DNA from: an uncultured bacterium
GTDB lineage: Bacteria; Cyanobacteriota; Vampirovibrionia; Gastranaerophilales; Gastranaerophilaceae
Assembly (NCBI GenBank): GCA_902803265.1
Contig: CADCPD010000141.1
Location: 1-14,105, forward strand
Reading direction: 5' to 3'
DNA: 14,105 nucleotides
The notes below the pieces were generated by a model. It saw only the letters and a program-made list of their open reading frames with translations, had not been told where the DNA came from and did no database searches. A program made the position numbers and the translations under genes. Of this stretch, positions 7,470-13,761 are shown in pieces. The first letter of the stretch is position 1. Each line of letters begins with the position of its first letter.

Positions 7470-8743
7470 TAATTGATACCAGAAAAGAGCTTCCAGCAAA
7501 ATATAAAAAAATTCTTGAAGACAGTAACAACAAAGTTACAATAACATCTGATATCAAAAAAGCACTAGATATTATAAAAAATAAAGAACCTGATTTGATA
7601 ATAATTTCTGACAGCATAGAAGAAGCTTTGCCTGATTTTTGTGCAAAAATCAGAATCTTAACTTACAACATGCGACCTGTTATAATTGCGACATCAAAAT
7701 CAGCAGAAACAGAAGATAAGATTAATGTTCTGAAAGCAGGAGCCGATGATTTTATATCAGAACCAATAAACAGCGAAGAATTTAAAATGAGAATTATGGC
7801 TCACATTAGACGCGAAACAGAATCATACATTGACTTACAAACAAATTTACCAAACGGTAACTATTGTATGAGAGCTCTAAAACGAATTTTAACAGAAACT
7901 TCTCAATGGGGAGCTCTTCTTATTAAAATAAATGAATTTGACGTATACAAGAGCGTATACACAGAATTAGCATCAGATAAATTAATCAAAACATTTTCTG
8001 CATTAATGACATCAGGTCTTGATGAAAATGATTTTTTAGGGGCTGTAAGTGAAAATCAGTTTTTAATAATAACAAACCCATATAAACTTGAAAAAGCGGC
8101 TTCTTTTTTAACGTTTGCATTTGATTCAGTTAAAGAAAAATTTTATTCAATTGAAGATGTAAAACGCGGATACATGCTTATTCAGGGAAATGAATATGCA
8201 GGAAAAAGAGGAGAATTCGTTTCTATTTCTATCGGAGGAATATCAAGCGAATTTTCACAATATGATAGCGTAGAATCAATATTGAAAGATTTAATGTCAG
8301 CAAATTCTCTTGCTAAAAAGCCAACGGAATCAAGTTACTTAATTCAAAGACCAAAAATATCAACTCCAAATTCTGTTATCAGAAAAGAAGAAAATAAAAA
8401 AATTCTGATAATAGAAGAAGATACCGCAATGCAAGTTTTACTTTCAGAAACATTAAAACTGGAAGGCTACGAAACAAGAATGCCTGAAATGATAATGAAT
8501 TTTGATGAATATCAACCTGCCGTAATAATTCTTGATGCGGGTTCTAATAACGATACTAACGGAATAGTTCTTTGTAAACATCTAAAAGAAAAGAAATCTT
8601 CTTCAAAAATAATAGTTACTTCAAATTCTCACGATAAAGAAGAAATTTTAACTGCAGGAGCCGATTTTTATCTTCCGAAACCATACGAAATATCAACACT
8701 CATCAAATGGGTTAAATATTTTATGAAAGAAGTTAACGAATAG
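7451..8743 (+). CDS. REC - degenerate GGDEF - REC response regulator
   Basis: A 430-residue regulator in three parts. Residues 3-118 form a receiver-like fold (TLIIDT; PDLIIISDS; PVIIATS; KAGADDFISEP). The phosphoacceptor position reads Ser53/Asp54, and the conserved Lys before Pro105 is Glu104, so phosphorylation there is doubtful. Residues 125-300 follow a GGDEF pattern (LQTNLPNGNYCMRAL, ALLIKINEFDVYKSVY, GEFVSISIGGIS), but the signature loop is SENQF at 200-204 instead of GGDEF, so cyclase activity is unlikely. Residues 316-430 are a complete receiver: EED at 322-324, Asp362 in VIILDAG, Thr390-Ser391, and Lys410 in LPKPYE. There is no DNA-binding domain, so output is probably protein contact. 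The start lies within the kinase gene. The gene is PleD-like in outline, but the domain order REC-GGDEF-REC and the dead core differ from PleD. Confidence 0.87.
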   Translation: MLTNTLIIDTRKELPAKYKKILEDSNNKVTITSDIKKALDIIKNKEPDLIIISDSIEEALPDFCAKIRILTYNMRPVIIATSKSAETEDKINVLKAGADDFISEPINSEEFKMRIMAHIRRETESYIDLQTNLPNGNYCMRALKRILTETSQWGALLIKINEFDVYKSVYTELASDKLIKTFSALMTSGLDENDFLGAVSENQFLIITNPYKLEKAASFLTFAFDSVKEKFYSIEDVKRGYMLIQGNEYAGKRGEFVSISIGGISSEFSQYDSVESILKDLMSANSLAKKPTESSYLIQRPKISTPNSVIRKEENKKILIIEEDTAMQVLLSETLKLEGYETRMPEMIMNFDEYQPAVIILDAGSNNDTNGIVLCKHLKEKKSSSKIIVTSNSHDKEEILTAGADFYLPKPYEISTLIKWVKYFMKEVNE

Positions 8744-8750
8744 AAAAATT

Positions 8751-10325
8751 CTAATTTTCAGCTTTTAAAAGTTCTTTTCTTGCTTCTTCCGTCATTTGTT
8801 CTTCTGTATAACCACAAGGTAAATCCATATTTTCCTTAAATCCGAAACCATATTGGAAACAAGACGGAATTTGAGAAACCACTTGTTCGTATTCACCCAT
8901 AACAGAATTTACCCAATGTGGAGTTTTTGGAGGAATAACAGCAAGTTCACCTTCTCTTAAAACTTTTATTTGAGGTTTACCGTTTCTTACAACAGTTAAT
9001 GCAGCTGAACCACTTGTAATCATATAAATTTCAGTTTGAGATTTTTCTTTAGTACCCGGATGAGTATGAAGATGTTCACCTTTTCTCAATGCAGACATAG
9101 GAGTAGGATCTTTTCTGTTTGCCTGAACAATTGAAGTTCCGATAGAAGTTGCACCTTTTAAACTGCCCAAAGCTGTTGAATTTGTAAGCCAGCAGCTTTT
9201 TTCCTGATTCCAGTTATTAACTTTGTCTTCAAAAGAATATATAGCTGCATTGTCATTTATAAATTTTAAACCAGTAATATCGTAACCGGCTTTATTTTGG
9301 AATTTCCAAGCATTTACAACAGATTCTTGTTCTTCACCTCTTATATCTGTTTTTTGGTTCATTAAATCACGTAATTCCCATTCTGATTCATAGTTCTTTT
9401 TCCAGAACATATCTTCAGTATGCTTTTTATTATTAAAAACAATATCCGCATCTTTTAATTTTTGAACAGTTGATTGAGCCATACCATTAGTATGAGTTCT
9501 TAAAGCAACTTTTGCATCAATTTTAGTTTTTCTGACTTGCTTATAAACAGGTTCAATTGCATTTAAATCCCAGTCATTGAAACCTTTTTTTGCTAATTGT
9601 TCTTTTTGATAATCCCAAGTAGGATAATGTTCAAATTTAATAAAACCGTCTTTTGTATCTTTTATAAAACCATTATCTCTTAATTTTGCAGCAAGATAAT
9701 TATTTTCATGTTCCATTTTACCGAAAAGTTTTGGTTTAAATTCGCCGTTATAAGAATGAGAATTTAAGTATGTTAATTCATTAAACTTATTTTTTAAATC
9801 AACATTTTCTTCATTTCTGCCGTGTTTGCAATACCAAGGGTATTCTTTCTTTGTCATTAAAATCTGAGGATAACCCGATTCAACGCTAACTTTTGCCTCA
9901 GTACCTTTATTTAATAAAACTGTAGAATTTTCTTTTATTTTAATTTCTTTTCCATCAATAATTAAAGAACCTTTAGCTTTTACAGGAAAAGTAATTTGTG
10001 TATCATATTCAAATTTATTAGTTTTATTTAAGAATTTTTTAGCATCGTTACCATATATAAATTCTGTTTGAGTTTCCGGTTCAACGATATATCCTCCGTT
10101 TTCAGTTTTCGGAATAACAATATCTTCTTCACCGGTGCTTACAATTGTAGCTTTAGAAACCTGAGGAGCATTACCTCTGAAATTAATATATGAACGAAGA
10201 GAAGTAGGCACAGAAGCATAAGCAGAATTTGATTTTTCACTTAAATTCTGAGAAAGTTGTCTGTTATTAGCGACTGTAGAAAGTCTGTTAAAATAAATAC
10301 TATTACTTACACTACCTAACTTCAT
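8751..10325 (-). CDS. Large cupin-domain protein of unknown function
   Basis: A 524-residue protein from the preferred ATG at 10325 (MKLGSVSNSIYFNRLS). A GTG at 10367 would add 14 hydrophobic residues (MLWQFFMVNLLYIY) but has no ribosome binding site; neither does the ATG, so the start is uncertain. Residues 405-495 are a cupin: GEHLHTHPG followed by E432 (metal-binding motif 1, with His418/420/422) and GELAVIPPKTPHWVNS (motif 2, with His470). A metal site is therefore likely intact. Residues of about 100-160 show alternating strands (GSLIIDGKEIKIKENSTVLL) that may be a second, ligand-free jelly roll. The middle (170-400) is unfamiliar, rich in Lys, Asn, Trp and Tyr. Residues 15-55 are low-complexity and end in INFRG, like lineage-specific N-termini I associate with Gastranaerophilales. 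Enzymatic role unknown. It converges on the response regulator. Confidence 0.82.
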   Translation of the reverse strand: MKLGSVSNSIYFNRLSTVANNRQLSQNLSEKSNSAYASVPTSLRSYINFRGNAPQVSKATIVSTGEEDIVIPKTENGGYIVEPETQTEFIYGNDAKKFLNKTNKFEYDTQITFPVKAKGSLIIDGKEIKIKENSTVLLNKGTEAKVSVESGYPQILMTKKEYPWYCKHGRNEENVDLKNKFNELTYLNSHSYNGEFKPKLFGKMEHENNYLAAKLRDNGFIKDTKDGFIKFEHYPTWDYQKEQLAKKGFNDWDLNAIEPVYKQVRKTKIDAKVALRTHTNGMAQSTVQKLKDADIVFNNKKHTEDMFWKKNYESEWELRDLMNQKTDIRGEEQESVVNAWKFQNKAGYDITGLKFINDNAAIYSFEDKVNNWNQEKSCWLTNSTALGSLKGATSIGTSIVQANRKDPTPMSALRKGEHLHTHPGTKEKSQTEIYMITSGSAALTVVRNGKPQIKVLREGELAVIPPKTPHWVNSVMGEYEQVVSQIPSCFQYGFGFKENMDLPCGYTEEQMTEEARKELLKAEN

Positions 10326-10403
10326 ATATATATAAAGTAAATTAACCATAAAAAATTGCCATAACACATATATAAAAATAAATTTTATAAATCTAAATAA
10401 CTA

Positions 10404-10439
10404 AAAGCGGATATGATCTGGGTGAATCATATCCGCTTT
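10404..10439 (-). terminator. Strong 14-bp hairpin, probable terminator
   Basis: Positions 10404-10417 (aaagcggatatgat) pair perfectly with 10426-10439 around an 8-base loop. Read leftward, it ends in gctttTAGTTATTT, a moderate U-rich tail, so it may end transcripts from the small helical-protein gene at 10739-11089 before they reach the cupin gene. Read rightward, it is followed by aaatttt. No + strand gene ends nearby, so the leftward role is preferred. Confidence 0.6.
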
Positions 10440-10442
10440 AAA

Positions 10443-10545
10443 TTTTGTTAGGAAGGAAATTGGGTATTATTTTTTGGTTTGTTTTTGTTAGGAAGGAAAT
10501 TTGGGTTGGGTGTTATTTTGGGTTAGTTTTTGTTAGGAAGGAAAA
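10443..10545 (+). repeat. Three direct repeats of TTTTGTTAGGAAGGAAA
   Basis: The 17-base unit TTTTGTTAGGAAGGAAA occurs at 10443-10459, 10483-10499 and 10528-10544, with copy-to-copy distances of 40 and 45 bases. Between copies there is a G/T-rich segment with similar wording (TTGGGT...TTATTTT...GGTT), so the full unit is about 40 bases and imperfectly conserved. Each copy holds AGGAAGGA, which resembles a Shine-Dalgarno sequence, but none is followed by a start codon. The opposite strand reads TTTCCTTCCTAACAAAA and would form an unstructured C/A/U-rich 3' region of the small gene's transcript. Confidence 0.8.
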
Positions 10546-10738
10546 AGAGCACTACAAGGAGTATGGGTTTACACCAAGTAAATAAAGTATTCTAATACAC
10601 GCACACCTGTGCTAAATAATAAACACACTCTAATATCATGTAACCAAAATATTTGCTAATGCGACACACAATATACACACACTTACAGTATACGCATAGT
10701 ACAATATAATATTTTGCAACACAAAATAAATGTTATTA

Positions 10739-11089
10739 TTAACCGAAGATGTTGAATGATTTGTCAGTATTATCACTGATTAATGATTTAACTGAATCAT
10801 ACTCAGTTTTAACAGCTTCGTGTTCTGTATTAATTTGAGCCAATTCTAAATCTAATGCTTTTTCTTCTCTAGATATAGCTGCTAAGCTTCCTGTATAAGC
10901 TATCATTGCAGAAGATGCTGCAGTTGCATTAGCTGCACTATTTAAAGCATTTGTGTACTGTAAAGCAACGGCTTCAGATTTCATTGCCATAATCATTTTT
11001 TCTGCAGAAATGCTTTGTGCTCTTACTTCAAGATCGTGCTGTCTTGAGGTTAGAGTCATAAGTCTTGCTTGGTTTGATGCTACACCCAT
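10739..11089 (-). CDS. Small helical protein, MGVASNQARL family
   Basis: A 116-residue protein of unknown function. The ATG at 11089 is chosen over an earlier in-frame start at 11122 because AGGAGT lies six bases before it and the family motif begins there. The sequence is predicted to be almost wholly alpha-helical: ASNQARLMTLTSRQHDLEV at 4-22, then QSISAEKMIMAMKSEAVALQYTNAL. An Ala/Ser-rich middle (about 50-72, NSAANATAASSAMIAYTGSLAA) follows, then a charged coiled-coil-like stretch EEKALDLELAQINTEHEAVKTEYDSVKSLI. No signal peptide and no Cys are present. I recall similar short proteins opening M-G-x-x-S-x-Q-A-R-L-L in Gastranaerophilales genomes, often in several copies. The shape recalls secreted or filament-forming helical proteins, but that is speculation. 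Strong ribosome binding site and a separate transcription unit suggest good expression. Confidence 0.75.
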   Translation of the reverse strand: MGVASNQARLMTLTSRQHDLEVRAQSISAEKMIMAMKSEAVALQYTNALNSAANATAASSAMIAYTGSLAAISREEKALDLELAQINTEHEAVKTEYDSVKSLISDNTDKSFNIFG

Positions 11090-11101
11090 AGTATTACTCC
11101 T
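11090..11101 (-). promoter_or_regulatory. Strong Shine-Dalgarno site deciding a start
   Basis: On the minus strand AAAAAAGGAGTAATACT precedes the ATG at 11089. AGGAGT sits six bases upstream, the clearest ribosome binding site in the window. It fixes the start of the small helical protein, unlike the many neighbours that lack such a site. Confidence 0.75.
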
Positions 11102-11360
11102 TTTTTCCTTTGTATCCCACAATCCTATACAGGCCTTTTACACATATACCCCTATATGACTTCCTATATACTTTGTAGGATTTCTATTGTCCTAACAAAT
11201 TCTATATCGGCACATCAAATTTAAAACTTTAGCCCGAAACTCCATGTTCATCATGGTTTTGCATGTATCGCTCAGTTGAAAAGCAAGTATAATAAGCGTT
11301 TTGGGACTTAAAATTTGTATTTACATTTCTTAACAAATCAAAATTATAAATTAAAATTTA
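11102..11360. other. Non-coding region between divergent genes
   Basis: No coding sequence is supported. Three CCTATA words (11124, 11151, 11163; TATAGG on the minus strand) lie upstream of the small gene and could be promoter or operator elements. A possible structured RNA lies at 11216-11317 and is listed separately. An isolated TATAAT at 11288-11293 has no matching -35 box. Confidence 0.45.
11216..11317. ncRNA. Possible structured RNA element (three-way junction)
   Basis: An outer stem pairs CCCGAAAC (11233-11240) with GTTTTGGG (11298-11305; one G-U pair). A weaker AT stem, CAAATTT (11216-11222) with AAATTTG (11311-11317), extends it outward. Inside are a CCATG/CATGG hairpin (11242-11256) and a GCTCAGTTGAAAAGC segment (11270-11284) that resembles a tRNA D-arm. 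The stretch is more G+C-rich than its surroundings. It matches no RNA family I can name, and no terminator or ribosome binding site is attached, so neither strand nor function is set. Confidence 0.3.
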
Positions 11361-11390
11361 TAGACAAATAATAAAAAGTTATGGTAAAAT
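11361..11390 (+). promoter_or_regulatory. Extended -10 promoter of the acyl-CoA synthetase gene
   Basis: TAGACA (11361-11366) and TAAAAT (11385-11390), 18 bp apart, match the -35/-10 pattern. The -10 is extended by TGG immediately before it (11382-11384). Transcription would begin near 11396-11398, leaving a leader of about 87 bases before the ATG at 11484. This is the best-formed promoter in the window. Confidence 0.6.
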
Positions 11391-11408
11391 AAACACAGTG
11401 AGGTAGTA

Positions 11409-11465
11409 TTGGGAGAAGGGTTTAAGCCGTTAGGAATAAATACGAACAAGACTGCAAATAAATAA
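11409..11465 (+). CDS. Possible 18-residue upstream reading frame
   Basis: A TTG start at 11409 sits five bases after GTGAGG (11398-11403) and opens 18 codons ending in TAA at 11463-11465. The encoded peptide would be MGEGFKPLGINTNKTANK. It lies entirely in the predicted leader of the acyl-CoA synthetase gene and ends 18 bases before its ATG. Support is the plausible ribosome site at the very start of the leader and the coding-like amino acid mix. TTG start and tiny size make it uncertain. Confidence 0.25.
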   Translation: MGEGFKPLGINTNKTANK

Positions 11466-11483
11466 ATAATATAAGGAATAAAC

Positions 11484-13163
11484 ATGCAAGATAAAAAACA
11501 TAAATTATTAGAATACCCTAAATTATTGGTTTTTCTGGAAGAAAAAACTAATGATTTAAAAAATAAAATTGCTTTAGGTAAGAATTCTCCTGTAGGATGG
11601 AAAGAATTAACATACGAAGGTATTGGAATATTAGCAAGACACATAGCATCATATTTAATTGATGCAGGAATCAATAAAGGCGATAAAATTTGCATAATAT
11701 CAGAAAGCAGACCCGAATGGGCATCCGTTTTATTTGCCTCTGTTCTTGCAGGAGCAACTTTGGTACCTATTGATATCAAACTTACCAAATATGAAATAAA
11801 CTCTATTTTATCAAATTGCTTGCCAAGAGTTTTACTTGTTTCTAATAAATTTCTTGAAATAGCAAAAATAATGAAAGAAAATATTCCTTCAATAGAAGAA
11901 ATTATTGTAGTTAATGAAGCAAGTAGCGATAAAGATATAAAATCTATATATGAAATGAGCGACTATAAAGATAAAAAGTGGAGACACAGAGGTCTAAATC
12001 AAACAGCGCTAATCATATACACATCAGGAACAACAGGTAATCCTAAAGGTGTAGAAATCACTTATAAGAACATGCTTTCACAGGTAAAAAGTATAAGCGA
12101 AGGATTTCCTCATATTAAAGGTAAAAAACTTCTTTCTATATTACCTATGAATCACTTATTTGAATTATCAGTGGGATTTTTGACGTTTCTAAATTTAGGT
12201 GCAACAATTTACTATCCTCAAAACCTTAAACCTGATAATTTATTCCGTATATTAAAAGAAAAACAAATATCATTTATGGTTGTAGTACCAGCATTCTTAA
12301 AACTTATAAAAACAACTATTGAAAATGATGTCAGTAAAAAATCTGATTGGTATAAATTTTTATTTAAAATTAAGTACAATTTCGCAAAATTTATACCTAG
12401 TTACAAAATAAGAAGAATGTTATTCCCTAAAATACACAAAAGTTTAGGCGGTCAATTTGACGGATGTATTTCAGGCGGAGCGCCTTTGGATTTAAATGTA
12501 GCTAAATTTATAAATACATTAGGTATAAATATTTATGAAGGATACGGTTTATCTGAAGCTTCACCTGTAGTATCAATGAATACACCAAAAGCAAATAAAC
12601 TAGGCACTGTTGGAAGACCTATCTCCGGAGTTGAAGTAAAAATTGATAAAGAAACTGGCGAACTTCTTGTAAAAGGCGACAATATAATGAAAGGTTATTA
12701 TGGTCAACCAGAATTATCTGCTGAAGCAGTAGAACAGGACGGTTGGTTACATACCGGAGATATAGCAGAGATAGACAATGAAGGCTTTGTAAAAATCACA
12801 GGAAGAATAAAAAACATGATTGTACTTTCAGGTGGTAAAAAAGTATTCCCTGAAGAAGTTGAATCAGTCTTAGAAAAAAGCAGTAAATTTACTGACGTTT
12901 GCGTTGTTGGCTGCGTTAGAAAAGGCGGACAAAAAGACGGAACAGAAGTTGTTACAGCAGTTGTTGTTCCTAATAAAGAGGTTATAGCAGAAGGGGAAGA
13001 TTTATACAAAGTATCAAAACAAGAGGTAAACAATCTTTCACTTCAACTTGCGCCATATAAACGACCTGTAAATGTTGTAATTTCTGAAGAACTACTTCCT
13101 AGAACAGCAACAAGTAAAATTAAACGTAAAGAAGTTAAAGAGTTCGCAGAGCAACAAATATAA
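11484..13163 (+). CDS. Long-chain acyl-CoA synthetase-like ligase
   Basis: A 559-residue ANL-superfamily enzyme that should adenylate a carboxylic acid and pass it to CoA (or to an acyl carrier protein). Motifs appear in order: P-loop YTSGTTGNPKG at 179-189, PMNHLFELSVG at 221-231, SGGAPLD at 330-336, YGLSEASPV at 354-362, GWLHTGDIA at 420-428 with Asp426, and the hinge GRIKNMIVLSGGKKVFPEEVE at 440-460. The C-terminal LPRTATSKIKRKE at 538-550 carries the expected catalytic Lys545, though the usual Gly before it is Ser. YGLSEASPV fits fatty acyl-CoA synthetases, and residues 290-320 (Lys-rich, IPSYKIRRMLFP) match the insert in long-chain types. AAGGA stands well placed before the ATG. It has its own promoter. 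The exact substrate is not determinable. Confidence 0.9.
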   Translation: MQDKKHKLLEYPKLLVFLEEKTNDLKNKIALGKNSPVGWKELTYEGIGILARHIASYLIDAGINKGDKICIISESRPEWASVLFASVLAGATLVPIDIKLTKYEINSILSNCLPRVLLVSNKFLEIAKIMKENIPSIEEIIVVNEASSDKDIKSIYEMSDYKDKKWRHRGLNQTALIIYTSGTTGNPKGVEITYKNMLSQVKSISEGFPHIKGKKLLSILPMNHLFELSVGFLTFLNLGATIYYPQNLKPDNLFRILKEKQISFMVVVPAFLKLIKTTIENDVSKKSDWYKFLFKIKYNFAKFIPSYKIRRMLFPKIHKSLGGQFDGCISGGAPLDLNVAKFINTLGINIYEGYGLSEASPVVSMNTPKANKLGTVGRPISGVEVKIDKETGELLVKGDNIMKGYYGQPELSAEAVEQDGWLHTGDIAEIDNEGFVKITGRIKNMIVLSGGKKVFPEEVESVLEKSSKFTDVCVVGCVRKGGQKDGTEVVTAVVVPNKEVIAEGEDLYKVSKQEVNNLSLQLAPYKRPVNVVISEELLPRTATSKIKRKEVKEFAEQQI

Positions 13164-13241
13164 CGTATACAGTAAAAAATCAATTAAATGGTATTTTAAA
13201 ATTGAGTTTAATTGCTATGAAATAAAACTTAGGTAGGTAAA

Positions 13242-13724
13242 ATGTCTATAGGGTTAAGACCACATCATTTTTTGTGTCTACAAGGATACAAAGGATATAA
13301 TTACAACCAAACTCAAAAAACGAACTGGGATAAAATTTCAAATTATTTAAACAAACATCCCGATACCGATATAGTAATTTTGAGCGGAAAAGATGATTTA
13401 TGCAAAAAATGTCCAAATGACGGAACAGGTTCAGCAACCTGCAAAGAAGACAACGTAAACGAATTAGATGAAAAAGTGAAAAATCTAATAGGATTGGAAA
13501 CAGGAAAAACCTATAAATACAATGATATTTTAAACAAAGTAAAACAAACCATCACTGAAGACATTCATAAAAGTTTATGCCAAACATGCGCATGGTGGCA
13601 AAAAGGAATGTGCAGAGATACTTTTAAAGATAAAACTACAACTGCACCATTTTTATCTATGACAACACATGCTCAAAAAAATATTCAATCAAGAGGAATA
13701 AAATATATTCCTAAAGCCGCATAA
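13242..13724 (+). CDS. DUF1284 cysteine-rich protein
   Basis: A 160-residue protein of the DUF1284 family, recognised by the opening LRPHHFLCLQGYKGYNYN, the DDLCKKCPN segment and the later cysteine cluster. Seven Cys are present: 12, 54, 57, 67, 113, 116 and 124, several in C-x2-C spacing (LCKKCP, LCQTCA). This suggests a bound metal or iron-sulfur cluster, which is an inference; the family's biochemical role is not known to me. There is no signal peptide, so it is cytoplasmic. AGGTAGG stands four bases before the ATG. It lies 78 bases after the acyl-CoA synthetase gene with no convincing terminator between, so read-through is possible. It ends at the bidirectional terminator shared with trpB. 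Confidence 0.85.
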   Translation: MSIGLRPHHFLCLQGYKGYNYNQTQKTNWDKISNYLNKHPDTDIVILSGKDDLCKKCPNDGTGSATCKEDNVNELDEKVKNLIGLETGKTYKYNDILNKVKQTITEDIHKSLCQTCAWWQKGMCRDTFKDKTTTAPFLSMTTHAQKNIQSRGIKYIPKAA

Positions 13725-13725
13725 C

Positions 13726-13756
13726 TAAAACGGATAACTTTTAGTTATCCGTTTTA
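13726..13756. terminator. Bidirectional intrinsic terminator
   Basis: Positions 13726-13739 (taaaacggataact) pair perfectly with 13743-13756 around a TTT loop. The stem's A-rich base on one side and T-rich base on the other let it end transcripts from both sides. It sits exactly between the converging stops of the DUF1284 gene and trpB. Confidence 0.85.
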
Positions 13757-13761
13757 CTATA

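Larger units (their letters stand above)
10326..10738. other. 413-bp gene-free stretch with hairpin and repeats
   Basis: No supportable gene lies here on either strand. From left to right it holds an AT-rich upstream region of the cupin gene, a strong 14-bp hairpin (10404-10439), three direct repeats (10443-10545), and then a stretch rich in CA/AC dinucleotides on the + strand (about 10595-10690). An ATG at 10563 behind AAGGAG opens only ten codons, with one base between the two elements, so it is not called as a gene. A + strand TATAAT at 10705-10710 with CTTACA at 10682-10687 (17-bp spacer) could start a transcript antisense to the small downstream gene, but it may be chance. Confidence 0.55.

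Noticed and set aside
10326..10367. GTG start extending the cupin protein by 14 residues
   Set aside because: The extra residues are hydrophobic AT-rich translation without a ribosome binding site. The ATG at 10325 gives a more natural start, though neither is proven.
10443..10545. CRISPR array
   Set aside because: Only three copies, uneven spacing, intervening segments that resemble each other rather than unique spacers, and no cas genes.
10563..10595. Ten-codon frame behind AAGGAG (MGLHQVNKVF)
   Set aside because: Only one base separates the supposed ribosome site from the ATG, and nothing else supports translation.
11090..11122. Longer start for the small helical protein (MWDTKEKRSNT...)
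   Set aside because: The extension runs through the strong AGGAGT ribosome binding site that serves the ATG at 11089.
11230..11260. Hammerhead-type ribozyme suggested by CGAAAC
   Set aside because: No CUGAUGA core lies upstream on the same strand.
11261..11330. tRNA gene suggested by GCTCAGTTGAAAAGC, which looks like a D-arm
   Set aside because: No matching acceptor stem, anticodon arm or TTCGA-type T-arm follows at the required distance.
11351..11788. 145-residue minus-strand reading frame over the synthetase promoter and start
   Set aside because: It is the reverse of a well-supported gene and its leader, lacks any recognisable motif, and has an unnatural residue mix.
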